Below, in pieces: positions 1-12,800 of a stretch of DNA of 64,000 nt. Source of the DNA: Agelas oroides (taxonomy: Eukaryota; Porifera; Demospongiae; Agelasida; Agelasidae); the NCBI GenBank assembly GCA_949130485.1, contig OX422183.1, positions 12,622,543 to 12,686,542 of the forward strand, given 5' to 3'. The notes below the pieces were generated by a model. It was not told where the DNA came from. It saw only the letters and a program-made list of their open reading frames with translations, and did not search any database. Within the stretch, counting starts at the first letter, position 1. Each line of letters starts with the position of its first letter. The translations under genes were made by a program, and so were the position numbers.

Positions 1-529
1 CCTGAACATGATATCTGTGTCAATGCTCAGTGCAGCAAAGATACTATCAGATTAGTGTCTCCACAAGCAATCTTAGAGAATCTAACTTTTCTTGGTGAAC
101 ATGTTCCCAGACTGCCCCAAAGCTGCTGTATGCTTAGACACAGAGTCATCGGTCAGCAACCTCTTCCCTTTTCAATGATGGGTGTTTTGCATTACCACTG
201 ATAGATACAGTGATCAGGGATTAACACCTTATCAAAATGTTTGGCTGTTCCATTCCAAACGTCTGACTCTAAATCTGTCCTGCATAACAAGTTGGTGGGA
301 CCACCATAGGCCAAAATGATATTCGGAGTAAGGGGTGGAGTGATGGGGTTCATCATATTTCTCCAGAACTTACTAAAAATTATAGGTGGCCAACTGTGTG
401 CCAATGAAGAGTTGAAAACTTCCCATTTTCTGTTCCTATTAACTGCAATTGGCAACTAGATGGCGGTTTTACTTCTGTTTACACAATGGTTTACTGCTTA
501 TGGTACTAGAATAGTTCTTGGGAACTCAC
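1..529. other. Window edge, no gene recognised
   Basis: This stretch lies downstream of the last visible exon of the minus-strand FN3 gene, whose final donor (GTGAGT) reads into it. An open frame on the minus strand at 192-455 has no FN3 residues (no strand-B Trp followed by NG, no LHP-Y motif) and no acceptor in the phase the gene needs, so I do not call it. The next exon of the gene is probably left of the window. Confidence 0.5.
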
Positions 530-823
530 GAGCCGTAGCTGTAACTGTTTGTACTGAGTATGAAAATGGACCAACAGCAGTAGTGACTGCAGCCACTGCT
601 AGTGTGTAAAGATAGTATGGATGAAGAAACTGTACTTGAAGTTCTGCCGCTGGTGACCTGGTCATAATTTGAAATTCTCTTCCAGTATTCTCCTCTGTAA
701 TATTGACAAAATATTCACGAATAAGGCCATTCTGCTGTTCAGCATGTGGGGGATTCCATCTCATTAAGAGAGAAAAGGCTGTGATGTCTGCAGCAGTAAC
801 ATTATCAGGTGCAGCTGAAGGTG
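530..823 (-). CDS. FN3 domain exon 20 (last visible)
   Basis: 98-codon FN3 exon, acceptor ACTACAG, donor GTGAGT, phase 1 at both ends. It shows MRWNPP, EQQNGLIREY, an ITEENTG turn and LHPYYLYTLAVAAVT. The intron before it is only 70 bp. Read past the donor, the frame stops a few codons later, so the chain must continue by splicing to sequence outside the window. Confidence 0.88.
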
Positions 824-3800
824 CTGTAGTGCATGTGATATAAAAGACAATTGTATATGAAGGTTTCAGCAAGATACACTTTGATCGACTTACCATCTTC
901 TGGCATTTCAATAACTGAAGCAGGAGTGAAAGGACCTAAGGCAACTGTCTCAGCTGCTACACTGTATGAATATCGGTAGAAAGGGTGCAAATCTTGAATA
1001 GTTATTTCAGTGCTTGCATTCTCTAATTGGTACTCAGTGCCACTGTTCAGTTCTGTGATGTTAATGACATATCTCCTGATGATCCCATTTCTCTCTTCTT
1101 CCACTGGTGGCTGCCAGGTGATGTGAAGTGTCCTTGGATCAAGCGGAGTTGCAATCAGGTTCTCAGGTGGTGCTGTTGGAGCTGCAGAATGCATCAAGCT
1201 TGATATTATATAATGATGTCTAAAGTGCAACCTCAATTGCTCACAAAGTGTAGTGCTACAGATAGCAAAAGGCTTTCCAAGTATGTCCCCATAGGAGAAG
1301 CTATCTACACAGTCCCAGAAGAGTCAACTACCTCAACTTTATCTGAACCTCATTCCATTGCAGGCTTCCATTGCAGTAATATACTCTTCAATTGAAGGGC
1401 TGAGAAGCATAGTGGTCTAACCCAAAATCAAGTACTGGAAATTGTATGAATTGTGCAAATATGCAATAAAAAACATACATACCATATGAACATGTGGTCA
1501 GAAATTTCAAATTCCTAAATGTTCGGCAGCTTCTGAAATGCATTTTAAGAGTATTCCCATGTTAGGGGGGACTAACTCAACATTTGTGGGTTAGACCACT
1601 CTGCTTCTCAGCCCTTCAATTGCACACTCCCATTGCAATTTGTCTTTCAAATCACACTTCCATTTTAGCACACACTGATTACAACTTTCTCTTCCATTGC
1701 ACACTTCTATTAGTTGCTCAATATGTAGAGACCTACATTAGCATTAAGATTTTACTGATAGACTTGTTAGTTTGTTGTGACTTCAGGAAATTGATAAATC
1801 AGGTGAGCACCGTACGAATAACAGCAGAAATAGCCTCGATCCCAAGCCCTCACCCAGTTCCTGTCGCTTGCAGTACCCAGCTTCCCATCACTTGCAGTAC
1901 AGTTAACAGTACTGCAAGTGACGGGAAGCTGAGCAAGGGCCTGGGGACGAGGCTACAGCAGAAACACGAAGTGGTTTGTTTGATTACTGCATCCACTGGA
2001 ACTGGCTTAAGTATAGGTTATTGCACTATGACGAGGCTCTACGCTGTTTTAGAAACCTGAGGGATGTTACATAATCAACGAGGGCGAAGCCCGAGGTGAT
2101 TATGTAACATCGCGAAGGTTTCTATAAACAACATAGAGCCGAGGCATAGTGCAATAACCGACTTAGACTATGGGCGCGAGACTGTGTGCGCGAATTTGTA
2201 GTATGATTCGCGCGCGATATACTACGGTTCATACCATAGTGCGTGGGCGGATTATGTAAGCGGTTTCTGTTTCCGGTATTGCATTTTTGAATTTTTGAAT
2301 CGACGTAGCTGGTGTTGCTGTGCGTTGCTGCTGCTTTTTGACTGGAAAAGGATGAATTTGAGTACGCTTAGGCCACTAAAGGATCCCCGAAACAGCTCTA
2401 CAGTCGAGGCAGAGTCGGATCGATGACGAAAGGCCTTTCACCCGCGTCGACTTGAAACCAAGATGCTGCTGGTGCTCGGCCATGATGCCGATGGGCAGCT
2501 AGCTTGCTACCTAGCCGCTCTCGGAAGCTGGCGACCATGAAACAATGGTCCGAGCTGGCAGTAGAACGCCTAGCATCCCAGTTCCGCTGGGAGTGGCGGC
2601 AACGACTCGTCGAATACAAACTGGTCCTAGCGCTATCCCTGGATCAACCGCCTGGCAAGTGAAATTATCGTCGGCATCCGTCAGGATAGTGGCTAGCTGA
2701 TGGGAAGCTGTCCAACTGTGCGTGGTTCCACACACCAAGTAAGAACTACAGCTGCACGAATAAAACTCGAGATTTGTGTGACACTTTGGCTGTTGTGCTA
2801 GTACTCAGTACAGTACGAGCGCTCTATACAGTGCTGGCAGTAGCTCTCCTGGTGAGGCCAGGGGAGAATCAGCCCTTCCATTGCAAAACAACAAAAAAGT
2901 TCTTAGGTTTCTAAACAGCATTTTAATGACCTTGGGTTTCTAAACAGCATTTAATGACCTGCCCGGGAGTAATTGCTTGATTTTAAATATCTAATTAACT
3001 TCAAAAGATCAAAGCATATTATGCATACCATAGTCTAAGGGTTTGTTACCTGCTGAGAAGCCTACAGTTTCATGTATGCTTAGATACCCATTATACAATG
3101 CATCAAATGTACAAAATCTCTGCAATTTATTGCCTAGCTGTACAATCACTTGGCTCATGGATTAGTATGGATCAGGACTTTGATTTTGAGCAGTAAACAA
3201 ATACCATAGATCTAGCAATTTTCCAATTTTTATTTGTTATTGTTTCATGTACAAAACTGTTTTGGTGGTCGGATTAACAATGATAACCTCATTCATGCTT
3301 AGTGACCAAAAGAACTAGAACAATTTACTACAAAACTGTTGATGGATTTTGCTGCATTCACAGCTACAATGTTTATAAAGAGATTGTGAAGCAGCTGTTG
3401 GCAAAAATACTTGCGTCACTCTTGATGCAAGAAATGTGGCCTGTTTTTCTGTCACAGGTATTGCACAAGAGTCATCTCACACCAGTAAACTGCACTATTT
3501 TGTGAAAATGCGCTGACTGCAATATTCAATCCAATCATGCACTTGATATTTGCACCCAATGTGCACTTTAACAACCAGTGCCTACAGTAACTTGCATTTT
3601 ACGTTTTTAACACTCTTACAACAAATATCTCTGGATCTAAGTGTTATGCACCCAAATAGATGCTGATGCTTATTCTTGTAACATTACCAGTAAATTTTAC
3701 CATCTTCAGGAGTTTGAACCACTACAGGTGGACTGAATGGTCCTGGAGCCACGGTCTCAGCAGAAACTGAGCAAGTGTAGGTTGTGAAAGGATGCAAATT

Positions 3801-6800
3801 TTGCACAAGCGTACTGGTTGTCTGTGAGTATGTAATCAGCTCTTCCCTGCTATCCATAGATGTTATGTTCACAATGTATCTTCTAATAATGCCATTTTGT
3901 TGATCCATTGGAGGAGGTGCCCATACAAGTTCAACTTCTCGTGGGTTGATTATAGGCACTTGCACATTAGAGGGTGGTTGGGAGGGAGCTGAAGAGTGAT
4001 AAATAAAAAATACCAACACATAAATTGTAATAACATGTTATAACTAATATATTTCCTGGCCTCATTGGAAAGTAAATAACTATGCTGGTCCATGTTTAAC
4101 TATTGTAAAGCTATCTATCTTCATCACCTACACTACCCTCACCCTCTGCGCTAATTAGCTCTAAAATGGAAAGACCATGCATTTGTTATATACAAGCTTA
4201 GTACACAATACGTAGCAGCTGCAACTGCCAAAAGTCACTATCGTGGGGTCTGCATGTTTTGCTATCTGTCAATGAATAATGTACAAACTATAAGTTACCT
4301 CATTAACTGATATAGTTACATTTTACCTGCTTCCTCTGTTCGGACTGTTATTTCTGTGTGGTTAGTTCCCACATCCACAGTGACAGGCACAATAAAAAAC
4401 GTATAGGTATAGAATGGGTGCAGTGAACCAACAGCAAGTTCAGTTGTTTCAGAGTCAGTTGATGTGTTGAACACTGCCCCTGTCTCCAGTTCAGTGTAAG
4501 TAATTTGGTACTCTCTGATTATTCCATAGTGAGTGTCTTCTGGAGGATGTTCCCAGCTAATGTGGATGCTGGTTGGTCCAACAAATAGGACAGTTATGTT
4601 AGTTGGCTCTCCAATGGGAGCTGCATAAAAATAAAAAAATAAAAGAAAAAAAAAAACAGAAAAAAGAAAAAAAAGTGGACAGAGTAGTAGGTCACCAAAT
4701 GTGTTCTTAAGTGGAGCCACATACAGAAGATATGTGGTAAGCAGCTGCTAAAAGCTGAAGATGTATAGAAAATAATCTCTGCAACTTGGTTGTGCTAGCA
4801 CTAATAGCCAAACCTTCCTCCTCTGTTGTCACTGACAAGAGGCGAGTGGTTGGTCCTCCACCACCAACTGTCTGAGCAGATACAAGAAAGCCATACGTGG
4901 TGAACGGTTGAAGAGAGTGCAGTGTGAAGTTGTGAGATTCAGTGAACATTGTGGATACTTCTCCTGTCTCCAGTTCAGTTATGTTGACAGTGTAGCCAGT
5001 AATTATACCATTTTGTCCTTCAACTGGAGGGGCATCCCATGTTAGAAGGATTGAGCGAGAGGAAAGAGCTACTCCAGCATAGTTGCGTGGAGGAGAGCTG
5101 GGAGCTGTGCATGTGCGCCAAGACAGTGACAAAACAGTGATAAAGCCATTCATAGTAGCAGAAACAAATCCTTACCATCTTGAGGCATTTGCAGCATTGA
5201 TGGTTCAGTGAATGGTCCAGGATTGACTGTATAAGCTGCTACACTGAACTGGTAGGTATAGAATGGGTGGAGAGATGGTACAGTGAAAGAAGTATCTACT
5301 GAGGTCCTTTGGAACCTCCTTCCAGTGTCAACTTCAGTGATGTTGATCCAGAACTGCCGGATCACTCCATTGTGATGTTCACGAGGAGGAGGAGACCAGG
5401 AAAGGTAGACACTTCTAGCATTTATGGCAGTTACTGTCAGATTTTGAGGAGAACTTGAAGGGGCTTGAAACAAAGGTAATAAAGATTGGTAACTTTTTTT
5501 ACACACACTACACTGTAAGTTACCACTTACCAGCTTCAAGAGTTTCAATTTGTAATACATTACTAAATGGGCCATGTCCAGCATTGGTGACAGCTGCAGA
5601 TATACAAGTGTATCCTGTGTAAGGTTGGAGATTGTAAACAGTTAACATTGTAGAATTTGAGAACAGCTCTTGTCTCTCTCCAGACAGCAGTTTTGTCACG
5701 TTGATGGAATAGCCTATGACACGTCCATTGAGATCTTCAGGTGGTGGTGTTTCCCACATCAACACAACAGAAGTGGAGGACACATTAATGGCTCTGAACA
5801 TTCCTGGAGCACTGCTAGGAACTGCGATAAGCCATAATGAACACAATTAGTGACAGGATATGTAGGTGGTAATGAATACTAAAGCTGAAGTGAACGTACC
5901 ATCCTCTGGCATTGTGATATTTACTTCAACACTGTATGGTCCTTCTGCAACGGTGAAAGCAGCCACTGTACAGTTATATGTGTAAAATGGGTGCAGAGAG
6001 GGTACTGTGAGAGATGTTGCAGCAGTGGTTAAACGATATGCCATTCCAGTTTCTCTCTCAGTGATGCTGACTCGATAGTCTCTTATAATTCCGTTTTGGT
6101 GTTCAAATGGTGGAGGCAGCCAAGATATCAATAGGGTTCTTGAATCAATTGCTGTCATTACGACACCTTCAGGGGCTAATGTGGGAGCTGCAACAAACAT
6201 CAGTAACCAAATGGATTAGTCAATCAAGGCATAATATAAATCCTAACATGTTTGATACAGAGAACCCAATTGCAGGTAAATATCCCTACCTGGGGGGGGT
6301 AGGACAAGCTCTAATAATCATGTGAAAAAATTACTTCCATTCTTAGGTATGCAGAAAGTTTACAGGGATTTACAGAAATTATATAAGTTAGTGCTCGTAG
6401 CATCCAAGTTTGCCATGGGATCAATGGTAATCAATGCTTGGAACACTTTGTTCTAAAGGTAGAACATCCTTACATTGTTAAAAAGTTGGAGAAATCCCTG
6501 GATAAGGGTGAGCCGATTCCATGCAGAGAGAACTGCATGTTACCGATTGCAGCAGCAAACCAAAGCGCATATTTTAGCTTTAGTGCGGCAAACTACTCTC
6601 AAAAACTACACAAAAAGCACTCAATAATGGCTGCAGTGCACGGAATCAGAAGATTTGACTGAACATTACATCATCAGATTGCTGAGAGCACGTGAGCTTG
6701 TCCTATTCCCCCCTGATCCCTACCAGCTAATTACTGAGGGTTAAGTACTTAACAGCTAAACTTACATAATGTATTCAACTGATGCATTTATTTTTATCCA

Positions 6801-9800
6801 CCTTAATGCATGTGTCTGTATGGTTCACTTTCCTCTAAATCCGTTATAAAATAACACTACATTTTTACCATCTTCCAGAGTTGATGCTGTCACAGCTAAG
6901 CTGGGACGGCCAACACCAACACTAGTTTCACCAGAAACTGTGAATATATATGTCCAGTGAGGATGAAGGGAGTCTACTGTGAGCTTGTTTAATGCAGATA
7001 CAAGCTCAAATCCTTCTCCAGTCTCTACAGTAGTCGCATTCACAACATATTGAATAACTATCCCATTTTGTTGCTGGGGAAGAAGTGGTTGCCAAGAAAG
7101 GTTAACAGCTGATGATGAAATGACTACTGCAACAAGATCCCTTGGCACACCACTGGGAACTATAGGAAGGCAAATTAGACATTAGTGGTATGTTCTGAGT
7201 GCATACAGAGAAGAGTCTGTGTTTGTGCGCACAAGAGTACAGAGGAACACTTACTATCTTCCATTGTGGTAACGCTAACAGGCTCAGCTCCGGGTCCTGC
7301 TCCAATTGTCACAGCATACACAGCACACACATACATGTAGTATGGATGCAGGGAAGTAAAGGTTATCCCCATTTGTGTTGTAACTGCACCAAATTGAGAC
7401 CCTGTTTCATGTTCTGTTACATTAGCAATGTAATGTCGTATTGCTCCATTGCGATCTTCAAACTGAGGAGGACTCCATGAGAGCATAATAGCTGTTGAAT
7501 TGATGGAGCGGCCTGAAACATTCTGTGGTGGTCCAGATGGAACTATAAAATAAAACAAACCTCAAAATAACATATAATAATTATAGCTTTTCCTCAGAGC
7601 AACTCAGGAGTATTAATGCCTGGGTTCCCATCATTTTTTACTCAACTTTGTTATCTTAAACTGTATCTGTGCATATACAACTGCCATTAAAGGAGGGGGA
7701 CATGAAAAATTTTTCCTTTTTTTACTGGCTATTCTTGAACCTTGGGTTGAGTAATGTTCACACAATTTTTTTGAGATTTTTTGCTCAACAACTTTCTGCA
7801 GAAAACGAGGTCAGTTTCCACTGCTAGTTGCATGCGTTGTAGCTCCATCCGGTTGTGGGCGCAGTTTCAACGTGACGAACGTTGATCACTTGCCTCGAGC
7901 GTTAAATGGAGAGTAGTGAGCGATAGGAGCAGCGATTCTGGCGATCTTAGCCTGTCTTGTTCAGTTTCTTCCATCGAGAGCGAAGAGTCAGAAGTGTCAG
8001 AGGTGAAAGGTGATCTAGAAACGGTCGAACCATATCACACAGGTTGAGCATATGGGGAAGTTTGAGCTATTTTAGGACATTTGGTTGACAATTAACACAT
8101 AGAATCATCAAATGGAAGTACAATTTAAAATTAATTTAAAATCGTTAGCACTTGACTGCTTGTAGTGTAGCTGTATACTGTTGGGTACTTCACTTCAGTC
8201 CTAATTGTACACTTCTAAACTTGTTTTGATTTCCTGAAAGTCACATCAAATACTCTGGAAAGTTAAGATTTGGCCTCCTTGCTTCACCTTTTGCAAATTC
8301 TGTTCAGATTTTCTGCTATGATCCTTTCAATTTTACACCTATACTTAAGTTATAGAGATTTACAACAGCCTTCAAAGTCAAAAGTACAAGCCTAAACCTC
8401 AATCAATTCTCTTCATATAGTATCAAATGAGAGCTGCCTTCAAGCAGAACATAGTTTTGACTTCACCTTTTTGTTTTAGAGTTCTAGTAAAAAGTTACAC
8501 TCAAAAATATATTTCTTTGATTTTTATATGGTGTGATGGCACCTTTTAATGTGTGAACAAGACCAAATGTCCTCCAACTTCTTCATATGCCTGAAGCTAT
8601 AGTGAAATCACCAGCAGAGTCAGATACAGAGGCAGGAGATGACGACTCTGGAGTCGAAGAAAGGCTCCACAACAGAGACTGGTAAGAATCTGCATGCATG
8701 ACTAAGATAATGCCAGTGTGTTTAAAATTTCACGGACATAATAATTATTGTAGGTGTCACTGTCAGTGTGGAATTGTGTGAGTACCCACGCATTTAAGCA
8801 CACTGACTCGAATCCTTCATGCTCAGTTATACAACTGATCGCACTAGCACTCTCTTCTTTCTTCATGACCACCTTTTCTACTTCATAGCAGCAAATGCAC
8901 TCACGACTGGTCGGCATAATCACACAATTCCACACTGACAGTGACACCTACAATAATAATATCATGTCTGTGAAATTTTAAACACACTGGCATTATCTTA
9001 GTCATGCATGCAGATTCTTACCAGTCTCTGTTGTGGAGCCTTTCTTCGACTCCAGAGTCGTCATCTCCTGCCTCTGTATCTGACTCTGCTGGTGATTTCA
9101 CTATAGCTTCAGGCTCAATCCGTGTGATATGGTTCGACCGTTTCTAGATCACCTTCCACCTCTGACACTTCTGACTCTTCGCTTTCGACGGAAGAAACTC
9201 AACAAGACAGGCTAAGATCGCTGCTCCTATCGCTCACTACTCTCCATTAAACAGGCAAGCGATCAACGTTCCTTTTCTGACGTCACGTTGAAACTGCGCC
9301 CACAACCGGATGGAGCTACAACGCATGCAATTAGCGGTGGAAACTGACCTCGTTTTCTGCAGAAAGTTGTTGAGCAAAAAATCTCAAAAAAATTGTGTGA
9401 ACATTACTCAACCCAAGGTTCAAGAATAGCCAGTAGAAAAAGAAAGAAACATTTTTCATGTCCCCCTCCCTTTAAGCACTAGTAAAGTCTGCTCGTGTAA
9501 ATTCATAAGGTTTCATAGTCAACCATGCTCACTCGCCACATGACACTCTATAGTCTTTGTCTAACAAACACAAGCACTCTCCTGATTGTAAACTAGAACA
9601 TTAAGGAAACCCCCAACTATAAATGTCAATCCTATTCACCACACCCCTAAGAGAAGTAGCTCAATTAGCACAAACACTGTAATGACAACCTACAACTCCA
9701 TAAGGTTTTACAAAGATTTGTGACACTTCTTATACGGTAGAGGAGTTGTGCAAATGCAGCTGTAGCAATGCCGTGGTACTGACGAAGCTACCGCTAGAGT

Positions 9801-12800
9801 AGACTGCTTGACTAGTCTGCGCTTATGAATAGACCTACTGCCATCTGCTGTCAATTTTCAGCATTGCTGTTGACCGAAAACGGCCATGTCACCAACCCCC
9901 CAAGCTGCTACACGCAGCTTGTCACACAATGTCGTCTGCATCCCAATTGTAGCCAGCTTCCGTAAAGTATAGTATCTCCCCACTGTTGCCCGAGCTCCAG
10001 TATTGCTGCTTCTGCTCCTGGGACAGTTAAGTTAGCTACTGCTATCTACGTGTAGTCTTCGAAGCAACTCTGCCTACACACCCGTTACAGGCTGATGGAT
10101 ACTAATATTCATAGTGTACTAATGTTCGTGTGGGTACTACTATTCAGAAAATTGATAGCAATGGCTTTGATTTGTACTTATATTCACAGCGTATTTGTAA
10201 TTGATGGGTACTTATACTCCTGAGTTTGAGTTTATGGTATGAGAGTTTGTGCTACATCTCAAGGCTAAGGAGTGTATTTACTTGATATCTAATGAATAGT
10301 TGCTGTTGCCAGTGGGTACAATTGAATGTACTTAACTGATGTTTACAATAGAGATTAACTTGCCATACCTTCTTCTAGCAAGTGAACTGAGATTGCCACA
10401 CTGTATGGGCCTGGTTGTGTAGTTTCTGCTCGAACTCTGCACATATAGTGGTAGTATGGGTGTAGAGAGTTGATGGTTATCTGGGTGTCATTTGTTGTAA
10501 CCTCAAACTGCCATCCAGTTTCATATTCCACTATGAGAAGTGTGTAACGTCGAATGTCTCCATTAATCTGTTCGAATGGAGGTGGTTGCCACATAACAGT
10601 GAATGACTGAGAAGTGAGTGTTGCCAACTGTGGAAGAGATGGCGGTGCAGTGGGAGCTGAAAAAGAGAGAACACAGTCACCAACCAAGTGCCTGTAATCA
10701 TACAGACAAGTGTGTAGCAGAGACACAAACATACCTGATTCCTGAGTCTGTACATAGAATGGGTCGGTAAAAGGACCACTGCCAAGAACAGTATGAGCTG
10801 CAACCTGACAGCGGTAGTTAAAATATGGATGTAGTCCTCCAATGGTAATGAATGTATCCACAGTGTAAAATGCCCACTGCCTGCGGGTTTCTACTTCAGT
10901 TACTCGCAAAGCATAGTACTGCAGATCTCCATTTACATCAACACGAGGCGGAGGAGACCAGGTGAGAGTCACCTGATTTGGGCTGTTAGCCACACCATTG
11001 GGAGACTGAGGTGATGCTGATGGAACTGTTTCAGGGAGCATAAAAAGGACATTTCTTTTTTGCTGATGCTTATAAAGAGCTGAGTACCAACTAGATTTTA
11101 ACCTGTTATTCTAAGACCAAATTAACTAGCATTGGGGTTGAAAATGCAATTGATAGAGTAGTAGTGCTTTCTATGAAGTACATACACACCATCATTATAA
11201 AAAAAAAACAGTTAATGCTCTAAACATCTTGCTTCAGCTGGGAATAAAGATGATGTTATGAGGCGAAAACAGGGAAGTGAAAAGCAAGCAATTGCCAGGA
11301 ATCAAATTAAGGCTCCTGAGCTGCTAGTGCTCTACAACTTGGCTACAACCAACAGACAACCATTAGCCGTCGCAATCCTCTAAACGCACTGTACAGGTGG
11401 TACGGACAGCACATGCAAGGTGGCTGTTGAGTGTGCAACTGATTCCTGGTGACTGCCGGCTTTTTACTTTGAAATGAATTTTAACAGAGCTAATGTAAAA
11501 ATATTTAACAACTGTGGTTTACCATCTTGCAGTGTAGTAAAATTTACTGCTGAGCTGAAAGGTCCAATCCCAATTTGAGTAGCTGCTGCAACCACAACTG
11601 TGTAGTTAACATGTTCCTCCAAGTTTGTTAGAGTATGGCTTGTGATGTTTACATTCACAATGATATTTGGTATCTCAAACTGGGACTGGGAAACTGTCAA
11701 CTGGTAGTATATAATAACCCCATTTTGGTCCTCAAATATTGGAGGTTGCCATGTGATAGTGGCTTCCCTTCTCCCAACATATGTGACCTGCACCTCAGTT
11801 GGTGGAGAGCTTGGGTCTGCAGGTTTAAATGATAGGAAATTAACAACCTATTACTGGTACTAGAGCTACAAAAACATCACTGCATGAATATGCTAATATC
11901 TAATATTCCTTGTCAGTCAATACTATTAGCAAAACACTGACAATAATACTGTAACCTAATTTCCAGGTCTCCAGTTTTTGATCACTTGCAATAAACTGCA
12001 CACACAATAATTACAGTAGCATTAATCCTAGATCTTCCCTGTTCCAAATTCTGATCACAAGTGAAAAAAACCTGGAGCCATGCAAGGCCTGGGAATGAGG
12101 CTAAATTACAATAGATAATAACCTACAGTATTCATCCGTTCTTGCATTAAATTCTGCGGAAGGTCCTGCTCCAATTCGAGTTGAAGCATATGCTGTGAAA
12201 GTGTAGGCTGTATCTTCATTCAGACCTTCCACTGTATAGTTTGTTGTTTTATTTCCAGGAATTCTGATGATTTGTATCTCACTCTGACTCGCATTGTATG
12301 TTATGGTATAGGAGGTTATGACCCCATAGGGTAGACTTGGGGAAGACCAATTCAAATACACAGCTGTTGAGTTCAGTACGAGGGCAATAAACTGTGAGGG
12401 AGCATCATGAGGAGCTGCAAAAGGTAAGATAGTAACACTGAGATAGAAATGAAATTATAGATAGTAGCAGTGGTGTAGTCAAGCCGGGGCACACTGGGGC
12501 ATGCACCCTAGCAACTAAGGACTGTGTCCTACCAATGTAGGAGTGAGCACCGAGTATCAGTACCATGCAACATTATCATTTTTGACTCGTTAAACAGCAT
12601 ATCGAAAATTCTCCAAAATTAAACATCATAGCACATAGGCTATATCTGACTACAGAACATCAGACACAGTCTCGTATACTCTCTTGGCTTTACCATTTGC
12701 AAGTTGCCACCACATTTTTAAGACCTACGTACTGCACACCACTCAGTCACTAATCACAATGGAATAGCCTCTGAGAACTGACCTATGGGGCTCTACAAGT

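Larger units (their letters stand above)
1182..3700. other. Intron with mobile-element remnants
   Basis: This 2.5-kb intron holds an inverted-repeat MITE (1389-1622), a short TAGCCTCG foldback (1831-1955) and a palindrome (2016-2159), followed by a CpG-richer stretch to about 2760. The CpG-rich part has plus-strand open frames that I could not assign to any family. From about 2900 to 3700 I see only AT-rich sequence without exon signals. Confidence 0.6.
7691..9471. mobile_element. TTAA-flanked foldback transposon carrying a P2X7-domain gene
   Basis: A 1.78-kb element lies between two TTAA sites (7687-7690 and 9472-9475). Its ends AGG(G)AGGGGGACATGAAAAA are inverted copies, and inversion continues for about 350 bp from each end and then again across 8589-8780 versus 8920-9115. 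TTAA targets with 5'-purine ends fit Kolobok-type (or piggyBac) elements. No transposase frame is visible, so it looks non-autonomous. The inverted arms are two copies of the 5' half of a P2X7-domain gene. It sits in the intron between FN3 exons 10 and 11. Confidence 0.75.

Noticed and set aside
192..455. 87-codon minus-strand frame near the left edge as the next exon of the FN3 gene
   Set aside because: No FN3, TM or kinase/phosphatase motif, and no acceptor in the required phase.
8702..8947. Single-exon gene spanning the foldback loop
   Set aside because: The last part of that frame is the inverted copy of its own start; only the P2X7-type segment (8947 to about 8781) is meaningful, as a truncated exon.
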